NCBI RefSeq assembly: GCF_035594035.1
Contig: NZ_CP141588.1
Coordinates: 558,001 to 622,000 of the forward strand
Direction: 5' to 3'
Source of the DNA: Sphingomonas sp. LY54
Lineage (GTDB): Bacteria > Pseudomonadota > Alphaproteobacteria > Sphingomonadales > Sphingomonadaceae
Length of the DNA: 64,000 nucleotides
Numbering within the stretch: the stretch's first letter is position 1; every line of letters starts with the position of its first letter. Position numbers and translations under genes: made by a program. Shown piece after piece: positions 21,571-28,834 of the stretch. The notes beneath the pieces were generated by a model, which was not told where the DNA came from, ran no database searches, and saw only the letters and a list, made by a program, of their open reading frames with translations.

Positions 21571-22576
21571 AGGTCAGCAATATCTCCAGCCCGGTCGCGG
21601 ACGTCCCGGACAAAGCGGTCAGCGCCGAAGCGGGCCGCTCGTAGCGAGCCTCGGCCCAAATCTGCTCGGCGACGCGCAGGTTCGTCCGCAGCCGATCGGG
21701 CGGCAGCGGGGCCGCCTCTTGCGCGAGCGGCAGCGGACCCAGATCGGCGAAATGCGCGGTCGGAAGGGCGTCGTGCCGTTTGGCCAGGAAGCGGCACAAT
21801 TTCTCGAAGCGGCGGCACAGCGCCCAGTTGGGGCGGAGGCCATCTCGCGTGGCGAGTTCGAAGCTGTGGCTGACGATCGTCACGAGCGGGTGATCGTTGG
21901 CCACCGCGTGGTTCAGGGCCGCCCGCATCTCGGCGGCGGAGACCGCGCACAATTGGAGGTGACGCAGGCGGCCCGGCCGGTCGCGCGCTTGCGTCACGGG
22001 AACGATCGTCACACCGCGGTGGCGGACCGGTGCGATCTGCGCGGGGTCGAGCGGCAGCGCGCTCGGCCAGGGATGATGGCTGCCATTGTGGCTGCTGTCG
22101 TAGCGTATCCCGAGCCGGTCTAGCGCTGCCAGCGTATCGAGGTTGGCGGCATAGCTGCCGGAGCGGAATGCGATCGGATCGGGCACGCCGGCCTCGACCA
22201 GCAAGTCGCGCGCGTCGCGGATGAGATCGTGCTGAAACTCGGGCGGGAACGCGGTCAGCTCGAAAACCGGGTCCTCGCCATTCTCGTCGCCAAGCCCGGC
22301 CCAGAACGGGTGGAGATGGAGCTGCACCTCCTGACCGGCCTCCAGAATGGGATCGACCATGCGCCGTACGGGATCGAGCCCGTAATGCAGAGCCGGCATC
22401 GGATCGACGAAGAAGCAGGCCTTGAGGCCGTGCTCGGCGAGCATCCGCAGCTGGTAGGGAATGCCGACGCCCGCCGCCGCGTAGGAGCGCTCGAAATTGT
22501 CCTGCCACGAGAGGCCGGCGGCATAATGCCGCCAGGTCAGTTCGGTATCGACCGTGAGAAGGACGGGCGTCGCCAT
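21557..22576 (-). CDS. Polysaccharide deacetylase-like protein (339 aa)
   Basis: Opens MATPVLLTVDTELTWRHY, with the TVDTE motif that contains the metal-binding Asp of NodB-type deacetylases. Further motifs are QLHLHPFWAGL (His ligands), AFRSGSYAANLDTLAALDRLG (catalytic-region Arg and Ser/Tyr) and VTIVSHSFELATRDG (C-terminal His). No signal peptide, so it is probably cytosolic, as in some lipopolysaccharide or glycan precursor enzymes. It forms an overlapping pair with the acyltransferase, and the pair lies between uvrC and recO. Substrate unknown. Confidence 0.85.
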   Translation of the reverse strand: MATPVLLTVDTELTWRHYAAGLSWQDNFERSYAAAGVGIPYQLRMLAEHGLKACFFVDPMPALHYGLDPVRRMVDPILEAGQEVQLHLHPFWAGLGDENGEDPVFELTAFPPEFQHDLIRDARDLLVEAGVPDPIAFRSGSYAANLDTLAALDRLGIRYDSSHNGSHHPWPSALPLDPAQIAPVRHRGVTIVPVTQARDRPGRLRHLQLCAVSAAEMRAALNHAVANDHPLVTIVSHSFELATRDGLRPNWALCRRFEKLCRFLAKRHDALPTAHFADLGPLPLAQEAAPLPPDRLRTNLRVAEQIWAEARYERPASALTALSGTSATGLEILLTYAAR

Positions 22577-22585
22577 CCTCCCTGC

Positions 22586-24508
22586 TTAGCCGCGCGGATG
22601 AAAATAATCGTAAATGCCGCGCGCCATCGCCTTCGAGATGCCGGGCGCCTTCTCCAGATCCTCCAGCGCTGCGCCCTTCACCGCCCGCGCCGTGCCGAAA
22701 TGCATCAGCAAGGCGCGCTTGCGGCTGGGCCCGATACCGGGGACGTCGTCGAGCGGATTGGCGGCGAAGCTCTTCGCCCTTTTCTGGCGGTGGGCGCCGA
22801 TCGCAAAGCGGTGCGCCTCGTCGCGCAGCCGCTGCAGGAAGAAGAGGACCGGATCGTTGGGCGGCAGCGTGATCTCGCGCCCGCCGGGAAGGTGGAAGAC
22901 CTCGCGCCCGGCATGGCGATCGGGTCCCTTGGAGATGGCGACGACGGGCACGTCGTGGACGCCGGCATCCTCCATCACCTCGCAGACCGCATTGAGTTGC
23001 CCCTTGCCGCCGTCGATCAGCAGCAGGCTCGGCCAGTCGCCCTTGGTGCGGTCCGGATCCTCCTTCTCGAGCCGGGCGAAGCGGCGGCTCAGCACCTCGC
23101 GCATCATCGCGAAATCGTCACCCGGGACGGTCTCCTCGCGCTTGATGTTGAACTTGCGGTAGCTGTTCTTGCGGAAGCCCTCCGGCCCGGCGACGATCAT
23201 CGCGCCGATCGCGTTGGTGCCCATGATGTGGCTGTTGTCGTAGACCTCGATCCGCTCCGGCGGGCCCTCGAGCTCGAACAGGTCGGCGAGCGCGCGCAAA
23301 TTTGCATTCTGGGTGCTGCTTTCGGCGAGACGGCGATCGAGCGCCTCCTCGGCGTTGCGCACGGCCTGGCGCATCAGCTTCGCCTGGTCGCCGCGCTGCG
23401 GCACCTTCAAGGTCACCTTGCGCTCGGCGCGCTCGCCCAGCGCCTCGGCGAGCAGGTCCGCTTCGGACAGGATGCGATCGAGCAGGATGAGCTTGGGCGG
23501 CGGCATCTCCTCATAGAATTGGGTGAGGAAGCTGGTCAGCACCTCCTCCTCGGGCACGTCGTTGGTATGGGCCGGGAAGAAGCTGCGATGGCCCCAATTC
23601 TGGCCACCGCGGATGAAGAAGGCCTGGATGCACATCGTCCCGCCCTTGCAGGCGAGGCCGAATATGTCGGCATCGCCCAGTCCCTCGGCATGGACGGTCT
23701 GCGAGCCCTGGATGAAGGTGAGCGCGCGCAGGCGGTCGCGGTAGACCGCGGCCAGCTCGAAATCCATGTCCTCGGCCGCCTTGGTCATCAGCAGCCCAAG
23801 CTTCTGCTGCACCTTGGTCGATTTGCCGCCGAGGAAGTCCTTGGCGTCGCCGACGAGCTCGTCATAGCCGGCCTGATCGATGCGGCCGACGCACGGGGCC
23901 GAGCAGCGCTTGATCTGGAAGAGCAGGCAGGGACGCGAGCGATTGGCGAAGAAGCTGTCCGAGCAGCTCCGCAGCAGGAACAGCTTCTGCAGCGCGTTCA
24001 GCGTCCGCGTCACCGATCCGGCGCTGGCGAACGGGCCGTAATATTGGCCCTTCGCGCGCCGCGCGCCGCGGTGCTTGGTCACGCGCGGAAAGGCGTGGTC
24101 CTCGCGCAGCAGGATGAAGGGGAAGCTTTTGTCGTCGCGCAGCAGGACGTTGTAGGGCGGCCGGTAGCGCTTGATCAGCTGCGCCTCGAGCAGCAGGGCC
24201 TCGGCCTCGGTGTTGGTGGTGACGATCGTCATGTCGCGGGTCTGCGCGACCATGCGCTGCAACCGCTTGGTGAGGCGCGACACCTGGGTGTAGTTGGTGA
24301 CCCGGTTCCTGAGCGCGCGCGCCTTGCCGACGTAGAGCACCTCGCCCTTGGCATCGAGCATGCGATAGACGCCGGGGCGCACCGGCAGCGTCCGCAGGAC
24401 GTTGCGGATCGCCGCGACCCCCGCTTCGACGTCGGGCTTGTCGCTGCCGCGGACCGTGTAAGCGGATTTTTCCTCGTGGAATCGGTCGGAAGAGGTGGGA
24501 TCGTTCAC
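22586..24508 (-). CDS. uvrC: Excinuclease ABC subunit C (UvrC)
   Basis: Dual incision nuclease of nucleotide excision repair. Domains in order: GIY-YIG nuclease (about residues 40-120, RPGVYRMLDAKGEVLYVGKA), Cys-rich centre (CSDSFFANRSRPCLLFQIKRCSAPCVG), UVR segment (about 235-265), RNase H-like endonuclease with YDNSHIMGTNAIGAMIV and LLIDGGKGQLN, and tandem helix-hairpin-helix (DDVPGIGPSRKRALLMHFG). 640 aa is normal. It is 9 bases upstream of the deacetylase gene on the same strand, so it is likely the first gene of a transcript reaching recO/apaG. Confidence 0.96.
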   Translation of the reverse strand: MNDPTSSDRFHEEKSAYTVRGSDKPDVEAGVAAIRNVLRTLPVRPGVYRMLDAKGEVLYVGKARALRNRVTNYTQVSRLTKRLQRMVAQTRDMTIVTTNTEAEALLLEAQLIKRYRPPYNVLLRDDKSFPFILLREDHAFPRVTKHRGARRAKGQYYGPFASAGSVTRTLNALQKLFLLRSCSDSFFANRSRPCLLFQIKRCSAPCVGRIDQAGYDELVGDAKDFLGGKSTKVQQKLGLLMTKAAEDMDFELAAVYRDRLRALTFIQGSQTVHAEGLGDADIFGLACKGGTMCIQAFFIRGGQNWGHRSFFPAHTNDVPEEEVLTSFLTQFYEEMPPPKLILLDRILSEADLLAEALGERAERKVTLKVPQRGDQAKLMRQAVRNAEEALDRRLAESSTQNANLRALADLFELEGPPERIEVYDNSHIMGTNAIGAMIVAGPEGFRKNSYRKFNIKREETVPGDDFAMMREVLSRRFARLEKEDPDRTKGDWPSLLLIDGGKGQLNAVCEVMEDAGVHDVPVVAISKGPDRHAGREVFHLPGGREITLPPNDPVLFFLQRLRDEAHRFAIGAHRQKRAKSFAANPLDDVPGIGPSRKRALLMHFGTARAVKGAALEDLEKAPGISKAMARGIYDYFHPRG

Positions 24509-24558
24509 GAGGCGGATTTAGGGGGCCGGCGCGGCGGAGACCAGCCCGAACGCAAGAA

Positions 24559-24589
24559 GACCGGCCGGGCGGGGTGCGCGCGGCCGGTC
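24559..24589 (-). terminator. Terminator of the F0 ATP synthase operon
   Basis: On the minus strand GACCGGCCG pairs with CGGCCGGTC across a 13-base loop, followed by TTCTTG. It lies 24 bases after the atpF stop codon. Confidence 0.65.
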
Positions 24590-24612
24590 ATCTTGTAACC
24601 CGGAGGCCTGGC

Positions 24613-25263
24613 TCAGTGGGTGCGGCCGAGACCCGCGATCGTCTGGTCGACCATCGCCTTGTCGGCCGACGCGTCGTGCTGCTGCGCGATCAAAGTCGCG
24701 GCGGCGGCGGCGGCAGCCGTAGCGGCCTTGGCCCGGATTTCCTGAACGGCGGCGCGCTCGGCGGCACCGATCTTGTCCTCGGCCATGCGCGTGCGGCGCT
24801 CGACCAGGGCAGCGCTGTCGGCCTTGGCCTGCTGCACGATCGCGTCCGCTTCGTGACGGGCGCGGTCGATCATGGTCTGCGCCTCGGCGCCCGCCTGGGC
24901 GGCCTTGGCTTCATATTCGGCCTTGAGCGCCTCGGCTTCGGCACGCAGCTTGGCGGCCTCGTCGAGCTGCTCGCGGACACCGGCGATCTTCTTGTCGAGC
25001 GACCGCCCGATCGCCGCCGGCACCTTCTTCCACAGCATGATCAGGATGACGATGATCATCGCCAGCGCCACCCACATGGTGGCGTCCATGTTCAGCGCCT
25101 CGGGCTCGGCGTGGAGCGCGGCGTCGCCATGCCCCTCGGCCGCCGTGGTCGCGAGGGCGTCGCCGCCGGTATGCGGGACCGCGCCCTGCTCGCCCTCGGT
25201 GGACGCCGCGGCGAGATTGGCCGCGACCTCCGCGGACTGCGGATCGATGTTGGTGTTAGCCAT
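24613..25263 (-). CDS. atpF: F0F1 ATP synthase subunit b
   Basis: Peripheral-stalk subunit. One membrane helix (about residues 62-80, MWVALAMIIVILIMLWKKV) is followed by a long charged coiled coil to the C-terminus. The first 60 residues form an acidic N-terminal extension with Ala/Gly/Glu repeats (AAASTEGEQGAV, ATTAAEGHGDAALHAEPEAL), which is longer than in most b subunits. It overlaps the upstream b' gene by 8 bases. It is the last gene of the F0 operon. F1 genes (atpHAGDC) are not in the window, as usual for alphaproteobacteria. Confidence 0.93.
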   Translation of the reverse strand: MANTNIDPQSAEVAANLAAASTEGEQGAVPHTGGDALATTAAEGHGDAALHAEPEALNMDATMWVALAMIIVILIMLWKKVPAAIGRSLDKKIAGVREQLDEAAKLRAEAEALKAEYEAKAAQAGAEAQTMIDRARHEADAIVQQAKADSAALVERRTRMAEDKIGAAERAAVQEIRAKAATAAAAAAATLIAQQHDASADKAMVDQTIAGLGRTH

Positions 25264-25750
25264 TGGCCAGCGCCGCCTTCACTGCTTGCTGCGCCTGCTC
25301 GGCGGATACCGAGGCACCCGACAGCTTGGCGACCATGTCCTGCGCGGCGTCGGCCGCGACAGTCTCGATATCGGCCAAAGCGGCGTCCGCGGCAGTGCGG
25401 ATCTGCGCCTCGGCCGCAGCGACCTTGGCGCCCAACTCGGTGTCAGCCGCCTTGATCTTGGCCTCGGTCTCGCGGGCCGAAGCCTCCTTGGCGGCTTGCG
25501 TCACCTTGAGGGCTTCGGCGCGATTGGCCTCGGTCTTCGCCCGATATTCCTCTTCCGTCGCGTCGGCCTGAGCGCGGGCGCTCTCGGCAGCGGCGAGATC
25601 GGACGATATGCGTTCGTCGCGCGCTTCCACGGTCGCTTCGATCTTGGGCAGCATCCCCCGGCCGATCACGAAATAGATCAGGCCAAAGGTGATCAGCAGC
25701 CAGAACAGCTGCGACGCAAAGGTTGCGTCGATTTGGGCTATCTGAGGCAT
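25256..25750 (-). CDS. atpF2: F0F1 ATP synthase subunit b' (second b-type subunit)
   Basis: Begins MPQIAQIDATFASQLFWLLITFGLIYFVIGRGMLP, with one membrane helix (about residues 12-30) and the typical FWL...YF motif of b' subunits, then a coiled coil rich in Glu/Ala/Lys. Alphaproteobacteria and phototrophs use a b/b' heterodimer as the peripheral stalk, which fits the two adjacent genes. 164 aa. The c-subunit gene lies 27 bases upstream. Confidence 0.93.
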   Translation of the reverse strand: MPQIAQIDATFASQLFWLLITFGLIYFVIGRGMLPKIEATVEARDERISSDLAAAESARAQADATEEEYRAKTEANRAEALKVTQAAKEASARETEAKIKAADTELGAKVAAAEAQIRTAADAALADIETVAADAAQDMVAKLSGASVSAEQAQQAVKAALANG

Positions 25751-25777
25751 CGGGCGCTCCGCCTGCTCCGGTCGTTG

Positions 25778-26005
25778 TTAAGCGACGAAGAGCAGGATCA
25801 TGGCGACGACGAACGCCAGCAGACCGAGAAGCTCGGCAGCGGCGAAGCCGATGAAGAGACGGCCCTGCTGGCTGTCGGCGGCGGCCGGGTTGCGCAGCGC
25901 GCTCTCGAGGAACGAGCCGAACACGTTACCCACGCCGAGCGCCGCCATGCCGACGCCGATTGCGGCCAGACCTGCACCCAACAGCTTTGCGGCTTCTGCG
26001 TCCAT
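25778..26005 (-). CDS. atpE: F0F1 ATP synthase subunit c
   Basis: 75-residue proteolipid with two membrane helices. Helix 1 is glycine-rich (LLGAGLAAIGVGMAALGVGNVFGSF), the polar loop contains LRNPAA, and helix 2 carries the proton-binding Glu in FAAAELLGLLAFVVAMILLF. No sodium-binding signature is evident, so proton coupling is likely. Spacing to atpB is 42 bases. Confidence 0.96.
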   Translation of the reverse strand: MDAEAAKLLGAGLAAIGVGMAALGVGNVFGSFLESALRNPAAADSQQGRLFIGFAAAELLGLLAFVVAMILLFVA

Positions 26006-26047
26006 GATAAACTCCTTTGGTAAAACGTTAGAAAAGTTGACGAAAAC

Positions 26048-26833
26048 TCAGTGCAGGTTGATCGCGTCGTTCAAGTAGAGCGACGTGAGCAGTGCAAAGA
26101 CATAGGCCTGGATCGCGCACACCAGCAGCTCGAGCAGGGTGATGCCGATCATCAGGATGAAGCTTGGAAGGCTGACCACCGGCGCGACCCACAGGGCCTC
26201 GGCGTTGATGCCGTTGATCACGAAGCCGGCGAGCACCTTCATCAGAATGTGGCCGGCGGTCATCGCGACGAACAGTCGCAGCGCGAGGCTGAACGGGCGG
26301 ACCATGAACGAGACGAATTCGACCGGGATCAGGATCGGCATCATCCACCACGGCGCGCCCTGCGGCACGAACAGCGAGAAGAAGTGGAAGCCGTGCCGGG
26401 CGAAGCCGACGATCAGCACGATCGAGAAGGACAGGATCGCGAGGATGCCGGTGACCGTCAGGTGGCTGGTGACCGTGAACGGGTGGATGCCGACGATCCC
26501 GAACGGCATCATGCCGAGGATGTTGGCGACCAGGATGAACATGAACAGGGAGAAGATGTACGGCGTGAACTTGCGGCCCTTGGGACCGATGTTCGTCTCC
26601 ATCATACCCGAGATGAAGCCGGTGACGCCCTCGACGGCCGCCTGCCAGCGGGTCGGGACGAGTTGGCGCTTCATGCCGCCGAGCATGAACACCCACAGCA
26701 CGACCAGCGAGACCAGCATCCACATCGCGGAGTTGGTGAACGCGATCTGATAGCCGCCGATGTTGAACCCTTCGAAGATGGTCTGCACCTCGAACTGGTG
26801 CATCGGGTCGATTTTACCGCCTTCGGCCGCCAC
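26048..26833 (-). CDS. atpB: F0F1 ATP synthase subunit a
   Basis: Proton channel subunit. GTG 26833 is taken as start because AGGGACAG precedes it and the protein then begins (V/M)AAEGGKIDPMHQFEVQ, the usual N-terminus. Six membrane segments; the essential Arg lies in FSLALRLFVAMTAGHILMKVLAGF and the downstream segment QAYVFALLTSLYLNDAINLH is characteristic. 261 aa. The open frame continues upstream into non-coding sequence and atpI. Confidence 0.93.
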   Translation of the reverse strand: MAAEGGKIDPMHQFEVQTIFEGFNIGGYQIAFTNSAMWMLVSLVVLWVFMLGGMKRQLVPTRWQAAVEGVTGFISGMMETNIGPKGRKFTPYIFSLFMFILVANILGMMPFGIVGIHPFTVTSHLTVTGILAILSFSIVLIVGFARHGFHFFSLFVPQGAPWWMMPILIPVEFVSFMVRPFSLALRLFVAMTAGHILMKVLAGFVINGINAEALWVAPVVSLPSFILMIGITLLELLVCAIQAYVFALLTSLYLNDAINLH

Positions 26834-26870
26834 GCTTCTGTCCCTGTTCAAATAACCCAAACGCCCGAGT

Positions 26871-27191
26871 TTACTTCGGGCGCTGGTTGGAAAGCTTGAT
26901 GATGTTCCAGAACCCGGCTGCCGTCCCGAGGAACAGCATCGCGAGCAGGAGCCAGGGGGAAGTGCCGAACAACTGGTCCAGGGCCCAGCCGATCGCCGCT
27001 CCGCCAAGCATGCCCCCGATCAAATAGGACAAGACGCGATTGCCGAGCTGCTCGTTACGATCAGCCGGCTTGCGATCTCGTCCCGTCCTCGCCGCTTCGT
27101 CGGCCTGCGCCTGCCGGAGCCGCTCATCGAGCGAAGCCAGCCGCGCATCCTCCGGAAGCTTAGGGGCCTGCCCGGGCTCGTTTTCCGTCAC
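26871..27191 (-). CDS. atpI: ATP synthase assembly protein AtpI
   Basis: Small F0F1-assembly helper. GTG 27191 follows GGGAGAA by 6 bases and gives VTENEPGQAPKLPEDARLASLDERLRQ. Two membrane helices near the C-terminus (YLIGGMLGGAAIGWALDQLFG and WLLLAMLFLGTAAGFWNIIKL) are the AtpI/Bacillus AtpZ-like hallmark. Upstream in-frame Met codons exist (27272 and 27251) but lack a ribosome site. It is the first gene of the operon atpI-atpB-atpE-b'-b; its promoter should lie in 27192-27378. Confidence 0.88.
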   Translation of the reverse strand: MTENEPGQAPKLPEDARLASLDERLRQAQADEAARTGRDRKPADRNEQLGNRVLSYLIGGMLGGAAIGWALDQLFGTSPWLLLAMLFLGTAAGFWNIIKLSNQRPK

Positions 27192-27378
27192 GTCATTCTC
27201 CCGAGGTGCAAGGCCGCGCTTTTCGCGAGGCATCGCAGGGGCGTGGGACATGCCGGCGAACGAACCCGCCAAGGCGCGGTTCCTTTAGGAAGGGGGCGAA
27301 CCCGAGTCAACAGCGATGCCGCACCGGCCGGCCCGCATTGGCCATGGACGGGCCGTAAAATGACGGTAGCGTGGCGTG

Positions 27379-28179
27379 ATGACAAGAACCGCCCTCGCCG
27401 CCGCCTTGCTCCTCTCCGCCTGCTCGGCCGAGAGCGACCCCGCCCCCACGGCCAATACGGCAGCCGTTCCGGGGTCCGCCGCGGCTGCGGCGCCGGCCGA
27501 GCCGAAGACTGAGCCGGCCAAGCCGCGCAAGATCGAGGACAAGAGCGACCTGCTCGAATTCTCTTATTCCTGGCCGGCCGAAGCCGCGGCGATCGCGCCG
27601 CTCAACGCCCGCTTCGAAGCCCAGGCCGCCGAGGCCAAGCCCGAGGCGCTGGCGACGGCCAAGGAGGATCGCGACGGCCGCGGCCCCGATTTCCCGTTCA
27701 ACGGCCATTTCTTCCACGCGGAATGGGAGACGATGGGCGACACCCCTGCCCTGCTCAGCCTTGCCGGCCAGATCGCGACCTTCACCGGCGGCGCGCACGG
27801 CAATTCGGCCTATGACGCCCTGCTGTGGGATCGCGCGGCGGGCCGCCCGATCGCAGCCGCCGACCTGTTCGAGCGCAGCGAAGGGGCGTTCGCGGCGATC
27901 GGCCCGGCTTACTGCGCGGCGCTGGACCAGCAGCGCTCGGAGAAGCGCGAGGAGCCGCTTCCGCTCTCGGGCGACGGCTGGATGGTGGAATGCCCGGCGC
28001 TTGCCGAGCAGGTGATCGCTCCGGTGGACGCAAACAAGGACGGCCGGTTCGAACTGCTGCGCGTGCTGATCGCGCCTTACGGGGCGGGGCCCTATGCCGA
28101 AGGCACTTATGAAGTGGACGTGCCGGTGACGCCGGCGATCAGGAAAATGGTGAAGAAGGCCTATCAAGCGGCCTTCTAG
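27379..28179 (+). CDS. DUF3298/DUF4163-like lipoprotein (266 aa)
   Basis: A lipobox (ALLLSAC) near residue 14 marks it as a lipoprotein. After an Ala/Pro-rich linker, the part from EFSYSWPAEAAAIAPLNARF resembles DUF4163, and ATFTGGAHGNSAYDALLWDRAAGRPIAAADLF is the TGGAHG-x-x motif of the DUF3298 fold (as in RsiV/PdaC-like anchors). The protein ends in a short basic helix. ATG 27379 is adjacent to a GTG; either could start it. It is divergent from the ATP synthase operon and ends at a strong hairpin. A role in cell envelope sensing or lysozyme binding is possible but unproven. Confidence 0.82.
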   Translation: MTRTALAAALLLSACSAESDPAPTANTAAVPGSAAAAAPAEPKTEPAKPRKIEDKSDLLEFSYSWPAEAAAIAPLNARFEAQAAEAKPEALATAKEDRDGRGPDFPFNGHFFHAEWETMGDTPALLSLAGQIATFTGGAHGNSAYDALLWDRAAGRPIAAADLFERSEGAFAAIGPAYCAALDQQRSEKREEPLPLSGDGWMVECPALAEQVIAPVDANKDGRFELLRVLIAPYGAGPYAEGTYEVDVPVTPAIRKMVKKAYQAAF

Positions 28180-28202
28180 CCCCTCCCGGCGCCCGGGAGG
28201 GG
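28180..28202. terminator. Hairpin between convergent genes
   Basis: CCCCTCCCGG-CGC-CCGGGAGGGG directly after the lipoprotein stop. The stem is perfect, but a U-run is missing on both strands, so it may act by stem stability or with Rho. Confidence 0.4.
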
Positions 28203-28215
28203 TCGAGGCTTCAGA

Positions 28216-28611
28216 TCAGCCGCAATAGCTCGGCAGCGGCACGGGCCCGTCGCCGCGCTTCTGCCAGGCGCCGTCCGTGCCGCGATAATATTGGCCCGGC
28301 GCGACCTTGGTGCGGAACAGTTCGCAGGCAGTCGTGGCGGCGACTTCCTCGATCTTGGCGCCGCGCTTGGCGGCGAGATCGGTGTAATAAGCGCGGCGCT
28401 TGATGTTGACCGCATCCACCTGGGCGCGGAGCGCGGCCGACGGCGAACCGACGATGCCGAGATAGCCGTCCGCCTGCTCGCCGGCCTGGCCCGAGGAGCG
28501 CAGCGCCGCAGAAGCGTCGGCCTGGAACATCGCATAAGCGATGCTGGTGCCGCCCACCGTGGCCGCAAGGCCGATGCCGGCGGCGAGGATCAGTTTCATA
28601 CGGCGGTTCAT
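28216..28611 (-). CDS. ydbL: YdbL family (DUF1318) periplasmic protein
   Basis: ATG 28611 follows AGGAG by 10 bases. A signal peptide (about residues 1-25, LILAAGIGLAATVGGTSIAYA) precedes a helical domain with SGQAGEQADGYLGIV, RAQVDAVNIKRRAYYTDLAAKRGAKIEEVAATTACELFRTKVAPGQYYRG; the A-x-C-x-L segment and the YY-x-DLA helix are the DUF1318 signature. In E. coli YdbL is reported to act with YdbH and YnbE in intermembrane lipid transport. It follows ynbE with 1 base between stop and start. 131 aa. Confidence 0.9.
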   Translation of the reverse strand: MNRRMKLILAAGIGLAATVGGTSIAYAMFQADASAALRSSGQAGEQADGYLGIVGSPSAALRAQVDAVNIKRRAYYTDLAAKRGAKIEEVAATTACELFRTKVAPGQYYRGTDGAWQKRGDGPVPLPSYCG

Positions 28612-28612
28612 G

Positions 28613-28834
28613 TCAGAACACTCCTGGATTCTCTTTGATGAGATCTCGTACATCCTGCTGAAGACGGACGACAACCTCTTGTCTGATATTGATGTTGAGG
28701 TTGATCTCGATCGGCTTGTCGGGGGCGCTGACCTGGACGCACCCGGCCAGCGATCCCCCGACCACGGCCGCCAGCAAGGGGAAACTGGCGGCGCGAGCGC
28801 CGAGACGCACTCTCGTCAATATCGCGGCTTTCAT
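28613..28834 (-). CDS. ynbE: YnbE family lipoprotein
   Basis: 73-residue protein with lipobox LAGC near residue 32, preceded by a basic, hydrophobic signal (MKAAILTRVRLGARAASFPLLAAVVGGS). The short mature part CVQVSAPDKPIEINLNINIRQEVVVRLQQDVRDLI is the YnbE core: alternating strands that in E. coli stack on the YdbH end at the outer membrane. Its start overlaps the ydbH stop by 4 bases, so the pair is translationally coupled. Confidence 0.92.
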   Translation of the reverse strand: MKAAILTRVRLGARAASFPLLAAVVGGSLAGCVQVSAPDKPIEINLNINIRQEVVVRLQQDVRDLIKENPGVF

